From Burkholderiales bacterium UBA6064 (lineage in GTDB: Bacteria; Pseudomonadota; Gammaproteobacteria; Burkholderiales; Burkholderiaceae_B): a stretch of 5,365 nt of DNA. Position numbers and translations under genes: made by a program. Below are positions 1 through 5,365 of the stretch, piece after piece; the first letter of the stretch is position 1, and every line of letters begins with the position of its first letter. The notes beneath the pieces were generated by a model that worked only from the letters and a program-made list of their open reading frames with translations, was not told the DNA's origin and ran no database searches. The stretch spans positions 1 through 5,365 of the forward strand of contig DIYC01000065.1 in assembly GCA_002428895.1 (NCBI GenBank). The letters run 5' to 3'.

Positions 1-146
1 GGTAAGGTGCTAATCAGGAAAATGATTGTCATGAATAGTGACATTATTGAATGCATTAATCATGAGAAAAAAATCGCTTTATTCACTAAAAAGAAAATGA
101 AATTTATATCGACAATAATTAAGTAGAGAATAAATATGTTGAAGCT
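1..146. other. AT-rich leader region upstream of motA
   Basis: This stretch holds no recognisable gene. It is markedly A/T-rich and precedes the first flagellar gene, so it most likely carries the promoter and 5' untranslated region. It contains a short dyad, TGTCA (27-31) facing TGACA (39-43), and the 8-base palindrome AATGCATT (50-57). One forward frame is open from the left edge to a TAG at 124-126, but its 41-residue Lys/Ile-rich translation resembles nothing I know. It could be chance or the tail of an upstream gene cut by the window. Confidence 0.5.
89..115 (+). promoter_or_regulatory. Weak candidate flagellar sigma-28 (FliA) promoter for the motA operon
   Basis: Against the sigma-28 consensus TAAAGTTT-N11-GCCGATAA, AAAAGAAA (89-96) matches 4 of 8 and ATCGACAA (108-115) matches 5 of 8, including the CGA core, at exactly 11 bases spacing. 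motAB and che operons are classic sigma-28 targets in enterics, and the position would give a short 5' UTR. The match is poor. An overlapping sigma-70-like pair, TTCACT (82-87) and TATATC (105-110) with a 17-base spacer, scores similarly, so the sigma factor cannot be decided from sequence. Confidence 0.25.
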
Positions 147-156
147 ATGCTGGTAA
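136..156 (+). other. Possible six-codon leader ORF overlapping the motA start
   Basis: An ATG at 136 opens a six-codon frame (MLKLCW) ending at TAA 154-156, so it runs past the motA ATG at 147 in another frame. A GAGA (126-129) lies 6 bases upstream of this ATG, better placed than anything in front of motA itself. It could couple motA translation by termination and reinitiation, or simply be chance in an AT-rich leader. There is no homology to lean on. Confidence 0.2.
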
Positions 157-1010
157 TTTTAGGAACGATCATTGGGTTAGGTTGTATTTTCGGCGGGTAT
201 CTTTTGCACGGCGGGAGTTTACTCGCAATTTGGGTGCCTACTGAGTACTTAATGATTATCGGTGGTGCAATTGGCGCATTTGTCATCAGTAACACTAGTC
301 AAATGATGAAAAATGTTAAGAAAGCATTTCTTGCATTATTCAAACCTAGCCCGATTAATAAACAGTATTACATGGCCTTAATGGCTCTTCAATATGAGCT
401 TCTTTCAAAAATCCGTAAAGAAGGCTTAATGAGTATTGAAGACGAAATTGAAAATCCTCATGACAGTGAATTGTTTCAAAAGTATCCTTTAGTTCTTGCC
501 GACCATCACATTATCGATTTTTTAACGGACTATTTGCGTCTGATGGTTAGCGGTAATTTAAATCCGATGGAAATTGAAAATTTGATGGACAGCGAGATTG
601 AGACGCATCACGCTGAAGCCCATGCTCCGCAAAGTTCAGTTCAGCAAATGGCAGATGGTTTGCCCGCATTTGGTATTGTGGCTGCGGTGATGGGGGTTGT
701 TAATGTGATGAATTCTGTGGGTAAAGTGAGCAATCAACAGCTCGGAGTCATGATTGCTTCGGCTTTGGTGGGTACGTTTTTGGGAATTTTATTAGCCTAT
801 GCGATTGTTGGGCCAATTGCTAATCAAATGTCACTCAGAATTGATGAATCGTCTAAACCATTTGAAGTGGTTAAAACCACTTTACTAGCCAGTTTAAATG
901 GCTATTCGCCTGCTATTTCTGTCGAATTTGGTCGTAAAGTTCTTTATTCGACACATCGGCCTAGTTTTCTAGAATTAGAAGAGCATGTTAAAGGTAGTAA
1001 AGGCAGTTAG
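147..1010 (+). CDS. motA: MotA, flagellar motor stator subunit
   Basis: MotA is the inner-membrane stator protein that, with MotB, forms the ion channel driving flagellar rotation. The 287-residue length fits the long E. coli/betaproteobacterial class. Four membrane segments can be seen at about residues 1-20, 33-50, 170-190 and 200-223, with the large cytoplasmic loop between the second and third. In that loop the IRKEGLMSIEDEIENP motif keeps R90 and E98, the rotor-contacting charges known from E. coli MotA. The channel prolines are present as P173 (GLPAFGIVAAVMG) and P223 (IVGPIANQM). The start is fixed by the family's MLVILG-type N-terminus and by an in-frame stop at 120-122 with no other start codon between, but only a poorly placed GAAG (141-144) serves as ribosome binding site. 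motB follows 3 bases after the stop. Family assignment is secure. Confidence 0.97.
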   Translation: MLVILGTIIGLGCIFGGYLLHGGSLLAIWVPTEYLMIIGGAIGAFVISNTSQMMKNVKKAFLALFKPSPINKQYYMALMALQYELLSKIRKEGLMSIEDEIENPHDSELFQKYPLVLADHHIIDFLTDYLRLMVSGNLNPMEIENLMDSEIETHHAEAHAPQSSVQQMADGLPAFGIVAAVMGVVNVMNSVGKVSNQQLGVMIASALVGTFLGILLAYAIVGPIANQMSLRIDESSKPFEVVKTTLLASLNGYSPAISVEFGRKVLYSTHRPSFLELEEHVKGSKGS

Positions 1011-1013
1011 GTC

Positions 1014-1955
1014 ATGGCAGATTCAGAAAAAGCACCCATCATTGTTGTTAAGAAAATCAAAAAAAGTGGTCATGCTCACCATGGTGGCGCATGGAAAATT
1101 GCGTATGCAGACTTTGTTACCGCCATGATGGCATTTTTTTTACTGATGTGGCTTCTTGGGTCGGTTGGCAAAGAGGACTTAAAAGGAATTGCAGAGTATT
1201 TCAGTAATCCTATTAGTTTATCGATGAGCGGAAGTTCAGTTGGAAGTTCTAACAGTGTCTTAGATGGCGGGGGACCAGATTTAAGTCGCAAACAAGGACA
1301 AATTACTCATGGTAGTCAGCGTCGAGGTAGTCAACCCAATTTAGAAGGGGATCAAAAACTTGATCGTGCGGATGCTGAGCGACTTAATCAATTAAAAGCC
1401 AAAATTGAAGGGGTTATTGACCGATCAGAATTTATGCAACAGTTTCAAAATCAAATCAAGTTAGATATTACTCAAGAAGGTTTAAGAATCCAGATTTTGG
1501 ATGAGCAAAACCGGCCAATGTTTGATTCAGGTAGTGCCGAATTAAAAGAGCACATGAAAGATATTTTGAAAAGTATCACCAAAATGTTGTTAGAAGTTGG
1601 AAATAAGATTACGTTGTCGGGTCACACCGATGCCAATCCTTATGCCTCGGGCGCATTTGGTTACAGCAACTGGGAATTGTCGGCAGATCGAGCCAATGCA
1701 GTTCGGCGTCAAATGATGTTGTATTCCATGCCCGAAGACAAAGTACTACGCGTGGTTGGTTTGGCTTCGAGTGTTCCTATGATTGAAAATGATCCCTATG
1801 CTGCTGTGAATAGAAGGATTGCTATTGTTGTGATGAATGTAAAAACTGAACGCGCAGTCATTGAGTCTGCAGTGGGCAATCAATCGTCGCCCATTCAGCT
1901 TGATCAATTAGGAGTTCAACTGCCTTCTTTACCCAGTTTAGAAGCAGTGCAGTGA
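1014..1955 (+). CDS. motB: MotB, peptidoglycan-anchored stator subunit
   Basis: MotB partners MotA, supplies the ion-binding aspartate and anchors the stator to the cell wall. The 313-residue product has a short basic, His-containing cytoplasmic N-terminus, then one membrane helix (about 30-49) beginning KIAYADFVTAMMAFF, where D33 is the proton-binding residue equivalent to E. coli D32. A plug-like segment follows (about 52-66, GKEDLKGIAEYF). Next is a Ser/Gly/Gln-rich linker (about 70-115) and an OmpA/MotB peptidoglycan-binding domain (about 145-276) with GHTD (203-206), NWELSADRA (219-227) and NRRI (266-269). A tail of about 37 residues, ending LPSLPSLEAVQ, follows the domain. The ATG lies 3 bases after the motA stop with AAAGG (999-1003) upstream, suggesting translational coupling. 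Aspartate and the E. coli-class partner favour proton rather than sodium drive, which is inference. Confidence 0.97.
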   Translation: MADSEKAPIIVVKKIKKSGHAHHGGAWKIAYADFVTAMMAFFLLMWLLGSVGKEDLKGIAEYFSNPISLSMSGSSVGSSNSVLDGGGPDLSRKQGQITHGSQRRGSQPNLEGDQKLDRADAERLNQLKAKIEGVIDRSEFMQQFQNQIKLDITQEGLRIQILDEQNRPMFDSGSAELKEHMKDILKSITKMLLEVGNKITLSGHTDANPYASGAFGYSNWELSADRANAVRRQMMLYSMPEDKVLRVVGLASSVPMIENDPYAAVNRRIAIVVMNVKTERAVIESAVGNQSSPIQLDQLGVQLPSLPSLEAVQ

Positions 1956-1984
1956 AGTATATGTTTGATTGTTATACAGTTACC

Positions 1985-1990
1985 AGGAGG
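1985..1990 (+). promoter_or_regulatory. Strong Shine-Dalgarno that fixes the cheV start
   Basis: A perfect AGGAGG sits 4 bases before the ATG at 1995. It decides this start over the in-frame TTG at 1965, which lies upstream of the Shine-Dalgarno, has no comparable site of its own and would add ten residues not expected for CheV. Confidence 0.85.
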
Positions 1991-1994
1991 CATA

Positions 1995-2957
1995 ATGGGT
2001 ACTGAAGAAAATTACCGTCTGATGAATATGATCGACGAAAAAGCAAAGCTAGCAGGTTCTAATAAAATGGAATTGTTGCTGTTTTCTTTAGGGTCAACAG
2101 AGGTGTTTGGCATTAATGTGTTTAAAGTTCGAGAAGTCTGCGAAATTATACCGATTACTAAAACACCCAATATGCCACCGGGCGTCAAAGGAATTATTTC
2201 GTTACGCGGTTCAATTTTACCTGTGCTCGATTTAGCAATGTGTTTGCACATGGAAACCCCAGGTGTTGAATCAACTAAATTGATTATCACTGAGTTTTCT
2301 TCGCATACCCAAGCCTTTTTAGTTCATGATGTTGATCGGATTGTTCGAGTCAATTGGGAAGATGTTAAATCACCTCAATCAACCAGTAACAGTCAAAGCT
2401 CAATGATTACCGCATTGACTGAATTGCCCGATGGTAAATTAGTTTCTATTTTAGATGTAGAACAAATTTTAGGGGATGTGATCGGTGAACCTGAAGTGCC
2501 TGAGCTAGCTAACTTTCGCTCAGAAGCTAAATTACCTGTCTTCTTTGTCGATGATTCAAACTTAGCCCGAAGAAAAATCACTGAAGTTTTAGAGAGAATG
2601 AATTTACCGCATCAATCGGCAATTAATGGCCGAGAAGCTTGGGAAAAGCTACAAAAAATTGCAGAGTATGCCGATCAAACTAAAACGAATATAAAAGACA
2701 AGGTGTCACTGATTTTAGTGGATGCAGAAATGCCAGAAATGGACGGTTACGTGTTAACGCGCCACATTAAGTCAGATCCACGCTTTAACGGAATACCCGT
2801 CATGATGCATTCTTCATTGTCTTCAGTGGCTAACAAAAAATTAGGGCAACAAGTGGGTGTGGATGCCTACCTTGCAAAATTTAACCCAGGGGAACTGGCA
2901 GCCATGCTCAGTTCAATGCTGCCTGTGGTTAGCGCGGAATTAGAGGAGCTTAATTAA
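1995..2957 (+). CDS. cheV: CheV, CheW-receiver chemotaxis coupling protein
   Basis: CheV is a cytoplasmic adaptor linking chemoreceptors to CheA, with a phosphorylatable receiver domain thought to modulate coupling or act as a phosphate sink. The 320-residue product has the usual two-domain length. The CheW-like domain spans about residues 24-165, with [13 protein letters not shown] (38-50), the [13 protein letters not shown] stretch (60-72) and ILPVLDL (74-80). The receiver domain spans about 180-310: acidic pair D186/D187 in FFVDDSN, phospho-acceptor D243 in [12 protein letters not shown], the switch Ser at 273/274 and conserved K295. K295 is followed by Phe rather than the Pro of typical receivers, as is common in CheV. 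The receiver also carries an insertion (about 222-236) before the phosphorylation strand, again usual for CheV. Its stop codon overlaps the cheY start, so the two are translationally coupled. A CheW without a receiver is not encoded in this window. Confidence 0.96.
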   Translation: MGTEENYRLMNMIDEKAKLAGSNKMELLLFSLGSTEVFGINVFKVREVCEIIPITKTPNMPPGVKGIISLRGSILPVLDLAMCLHMETPGVESTKLIITEFSSHTQAFLVHDVDRIVRVNWEDVKSPQSTSNSQSSMITALTELPDGKLVSILDVEQILGDVIGEPEVPELANFRSEAKLPVFFVDDSNLARRKITEVLERMNLPHQSAINGREAWEKLQKIAEYADQTKTNIKDKVSLILVDAEMPEMDGYVLTRHIKSDPRFNGIPVMMHSSLSSVANKKLGQQVGVDAYLAKFNPGELAAMLSSMLPVVSAELEELN

Positions 2958-2959
2958 TG
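2944..2959 (+). promoter_or_regulatory. cheV-cheY stop/start overlap (TAATG) with Shine-Dalgarno
   Basis: AGGAG (2944-2948) lies within the last cheV codons, 8 bases before the cheY ATG at 2957-2959. The ATG shares its A with the cheV stop TAA (2955-2957). This arrangement typically couples translation and would tie CheY output to CheV. Confidence 0.8.
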
Positions 2960-3343
2960 CCTAGCGATCTAAAAATATTAATTGTTGATGATTTTTCAAC
3001 CATGCGACGGATTGTTCGAAATTTATTAAAAGAAATTGGTTACTCCAATTGCGATGAGGCCGAAGATGGTGCTGTGGCATTGTCGAAATTAAAAAATGGA
3101 AGCTTTGAATTTGTGGTGAGTGATTTAAACATGCCCAATATGAATGGCTTCGAATTATTAAGCAGTATTCGATCCGACCCAGCTTTAAAACATTTGCCGG
3201 TGCTGTTAGTGACAGCCGAAGCTAAAAAAGAAGACATTGTAACTGCGGCGCAAATGGGTGCTAGTGGTTATATTGTAAAGCCTTTTACCAAGGCAACTCT
3301 AGAAGATAAGTTTGAAAAAATCTTATCGAAACTTTCTGTTTAA
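2957..3343 (+). CDS. cheY: CheY, single-domain chemotaxis response regulator
   Basis: CheY receives phosphate from CheA and, as CheY-P, diffuses to the flagellar switch (FliM/FliN) to change rotation. The 128-residue product is one receiver domain, the usual CheY length, with no output domain. All signature residues are visible: acidic D11/D12 ([16 protein letters not shown]), phospho-acceptor D56 ([12 protein letters not shown]), T86 ([11 protein letters not shown]), Y105 and K108 ([14 protein letters not shown]). These align one residue earlier than E. coli D12, D13, D57, T87, Y106 and K109. MPNMNG and the aromatic at 105 support a motor-type CheY rather than an unrelated regulator. It sits directly before its phosphatase cheZ and kinase cheA, which supports the assignment. 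Confidence 0.97.
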   Translation: MPSDLKILIVDDFSTMRRIVRNLLKEIGYSNCDEAEDGAVALSKLKNGSFEFVVSDLNMPNMNGFELLSSIRSDPALKHLPVLLVTAEAKKEDIVTAAQMGASGYIVKPFTKATLEDKFEKILSKLSV

Positions 3344-3364
3344 CTTTTATGTGAGGTCTAAAGG

Positions 3365-4189
3365 ATGAATCCTGAAAACCTAAAAAATGGTGATAATGAA
3401 GATTTAGAAGCAATGTTTAATCAAATTGCTGAACAACGAGTTTGGGAATCAAGCGACTCACATTCAGGTTCAGACAATACTGATTTAGCGCTGCAACAAT
3501 CCGAAGCTACTTTATCGGATCTAAACCACGCTGATTCTCATCCTGAGCAGAGTACTTCAGAGTCTGCTTCTAAGGGTAACGATGAACCCCACGATGTATT
3601 TACGCGAATTGGTCATTTAACCCGAAATTTACACGATGCGCTTCGCGAATTGGGTTATGACTCTAAAGTCGAAGATGCCGTGAGTAGTTTGCCAGATGCA
3701 CGAGCTCGTCTGTCCTACATTGCCAATCTCACTGGTCAAGCAGCCAACAAGGTATTGGCTGGGGTAGAGCGGTGCCAAAACATCAACGATGACATGGCCG
3801 CTAAAGCGAAAGAAATGGATGAAAAATGGGATCAGTTGTTTAATAATGAAATGTCTCTGCAAGAGTTTAAAGAGCATGTCTATGAAACGCATCATTTTAT
3901 TAAATCAATTCGATCAAGTACTTCGAGTTACAGTTCAGAGTTTACTGAAATTATGATTTCTCAAGACTTTCATGATTTAACAGGTCAGGTCGTTAATCGA
4001 ATTGCTGACATGGCACAAAATCTGGAGACTCAATTGGTTAAGTTGCTCTTAGATACCACTCCAGTTGAACAACGAAAAAATGTACAAGATCAATGGTTAA
4101 CTGGGCCAACTATTGATGCGACTAACCGTACAGATGTTTGCAGTGACCAAAGTCAAGTGGATGATCTACTTGAAAGTTTGGGTTTTTAA
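3365..4189 (+). CDS. cheZ: CheZ, CheY-P phosphatase
   Basis: CheZ speeds dephosphorylation of CheY-P and so ends the switching signal. The 274-residue product is longer than E. coli CheZ (214), mainly through an acidic, Ser-rich and probably disordered N-terminal region (about 1-75). The core starts near residue 78 (FTRIGHLTRNLHDALRELGY), continues with LPDARARLSYIANLTGQAA (109-127), and reaches the active-site segment ISQDFHDLTGQVVNRI (198-213). There D204 and Q208 match the catalytic E. coli D143 and Q147. The C-terminus, QSQVDDLLESLGF (262-274), is the classic CheY-tethering helix. The start has TGAGG (3352-3356) 8 bases upstream. The extreme N-terminus holds an acidic helix-like motif, NEDLEAMFNQIAEQR (11-25), somewhat like the tethering helix. 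CheZ is largely restricted to beta- and gammaproteobacteria. Confidence 0.96.
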   Translation: MNPENLKNGDNEDLEAMFNQIAEQRVWESSDSHSGSDNTDLALQQSEATLSDLNHADSHPEQSTSESASKGNDEPHDVFTRIGHLTRNLHDALRELGYDSKVEDAVSSLPDARARLSYIANLTGQAANKVLAGVERCQNINDDMAAKAKEMDEKWDQLFNNEMSLQEFKEHVYETHHFIKSIRSSTSSYSSEFTEIMISQDFHDLTGQVVNRIADMAQNLETQLVKLLLDTTPVEQRKNVQDQWLTGPTIDATNRTDVCSDQSQVDDLLESLGF

Positions 4190-4213
4190 CAATCAAGCGG
4201 TACCAGGTTGTCT

Positions 4214-4219
4214 AGGAGA
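4214..4219 (+). promoter_or_regulatory. Shine-Dalgarno for cheA
   Basis: AGGAGA lies 5 bases before the ATG at 4225 and fixes the cheA start. The 35-base gap after cheZ holds no hairpin or terminator that I can see, so cheA should be read through from cheZ. Confidence 0.75.
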
Positions 4220-4224
4220 AAATA

Positions 4225-5365
4225 ATGAGTGATTTTTCTGACGTCGAGTTGCTTCAGGACTTTCTGATGGAAGCTGGGGAGATGTTAGAGGATGTCGACA
4301 GCAAGTTGGTCGAGCTTGAGCAAGATCCAGAAAATGCCGACTTACTGAACACAGTGTTTCGTGGATTTCACACAATAAAAGGTGGGGCTGGTTTCTTAGA
4401 AGCCAAGGCACTGGTTGAATTGTGTCATAAAACAGAAAACTTATTCGATAAATTAAGATCGCGAGAATTATTGCTCAACAGTAACATGATGGATATCATC
4501 ATGGCAGCAACCGCTGAAGTTCACCGAATGTTTGGTGAAATGCGTGGAGGTCACCAGCCCGACGGTGCCCCGAATACCTTGCTTGATAATCTTGACTTAG
4601 CGATTTTAGACAGAGCAGCAGAAGCTAAAACAGGTTCTGCAAAACAAACTCATTCGGAATTGTTGCCTAGTGTGAAGCAATCGCCTAACCGTCAGGAGCA
4701 AGTGCTCGATTCTTACGAAAAAAAATTTGAAACGGATGATTCACTCGATTGGCCAGCCTTGTACGAAGCCGCAGTTGGCCAGCCCCCTGAGGTAATTGAA
4801 GCTGCAGGTTTATCTGCACACATGGTGACCCAAGCAGTGCAAAAAGAGGTGGCTGCTAAATCGAAAGAATCTGCGAGGAAGGCAAAGCCAAAAGCCCCAA
4901 CGGCAGCACCCGCTAAAGAATCTACCATTCGGGTAGACACTGCGCGATTCGATCAAATTTTAAATCTTAGCGGTGAAATTGGTTTAACTAAAAATAGACT
5001 GAATTGTTTATATGAAGAAATTGCGTATGGCAATCGTTCAGAAGATACGATTAAAACTTTAGACTCGGTCGTGAATCAGCTCGACATGCTGGTTTCCGAT
5101 TTGCAATCGGCGGTGATGAAGGCAAGAATGCAGCCTGTTGGTCGCGTGTTTCAAAAGTACAGCCGTTTAGCACGCGATGTGGCCAGACAATTGGGTAAAG
5201 ACATTGAACTAGTCATTGAAGGTGCGGAAACCGAAGTGGACAAAACCATTCTCGAAGAATTGAACGATCCTTTAGTGCACTTAATTCGCAACGCAGTCGA
5301 TCATGGTATCGAAACCATCGAAGAACGCAAGGCCATTGGTAAAGACCCCAAAGGAACAGTTAATT
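4225..5365 (+). CDS. cheA: CheA, chemotaxis sensor histidine kinase (5' part, cut by the window edge)
   Basis: CheA autophosphorylates under receptor control and passes phosphate to CheY and CheB. The frame is open from the ATG to the edge (380 codons plus one base), so the rest of the ATPase domain and the CheW-like P5 domain are missing here. The P1 phosphotransfer domain (about 1-125) carries the phospho-His H49 in FRGFHTIKGGAGFLEA, and its start (ELLQDFLMEAGEMLEDVDSK) resembles Pseudomonas CheA. Residues about 130-232 form a variable linker, becoming Lys/Ala/Pro-rich at 206-231, in which I see no typical P2 CheY-binding domain. P3 dimerisation begins at STIRVDTARFDQILNLSGEIG (233-253) and includes LQSAVMKARMQPVGRVF (293-309). 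The ATPase N-box is present as HLIRNAVDHGIE (352-363), with the Mg-binding N356. AGGAGA upstream supports the start. Identification is secure. Confidence 0.96.
   Translation, partial: MSDFSDVELLQDFLMEAGEMLEDVDSKLVELEQDPENADLLNTVFRGFHTIKGGAGFLEAKALVELCHKTENLFDKLRSRELLLNSNMMDIIMAATAEVHRMFGEMRGGHQPDGAPNTLLDNLDLAILDRAAEAKTGSAKQTHSELLPSVKQSPNRQEQVLDSYEKKFETDDSLDWPALYEAAVGQPPEVIEAAGLSAHMVTQAVQKEVAAKSKESARKAKPKAPTAAPAKESTIRVDTARFDQILNLSGEIGLTKNRLNCLYEEIAYGNRSEDTIKTLDSVVNQLDMLVSDLQSAVMKARMQPVGRVFQKYSRLARDVARQLGKDIELVIEGAETEVDKTILEELNDPLVHLIRNAVDHGIETIEERKAIGKDPKGTVN

Overview
The window is a contiguous stretch of flagellar motor and chemotaxis genes, all on the + strand: motA, motB, cheV, cheY, cheZ and the first 380 codons of cheA, which runs off the right edge. 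The first 146 bases are an AT-rich leader with no recognisable gene. A CheZ phosphatase with CheV, an E. coli-class (about 285-residue) MotA and a Pseudomonas-like CheA P1 domain point to a gammaproteobacterium, with a betaproteobacterium less likely. Codon use is AT-leaning (AAA for Lys, TTA/TTG for Leu) and looks uniform across the genes, so there is no sign of recent transfer. I cannot name the genus.

Layout: leader with a weak candidate promoter (1-146); stator genes motA and motB, 3 bases apart (147-1955); cheV behind a strong Shine-Dalgarno (1995-2957); cheY, whose start overlaps the cheV stop by one base (2957-3343); cheZ (3365-4189); cheA (4225 to the edge). Gaps are 3, 39, -1, 21 and 35 bases, with no terminator hairpin seen between genes. 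I therefore infer one transcript that continues beyond the window, probably to further che genes such as cheB or cheW.

How they work together: receptors coupled through CheV (and a CheW not seen here) control CheA autophosphorylation. CheA passes phosphate to CheY and probably to the CheV receiver. CheY-P binds the flagellar switch, CheZ dephosphorylates CheY-P, and MotA/MotB form the ion-driven stator that turns the rotor. All key catalytic residues that can be checked are intact.

This is essentially a known system and I see no new one. The points most worth a second look are: (1) a FliM/CheZ-tail-like acidic motif at the extreme N-terminus of CheZ, which could be a second CheY contact; (2) no recognisable P2 (CheY-binding) domain in CheA; (3) the gene order, with stator genes and cheV heading a cheYZA cluster; and (4) a possible six-codon leader ORF overlapping a poorly primed motA start.
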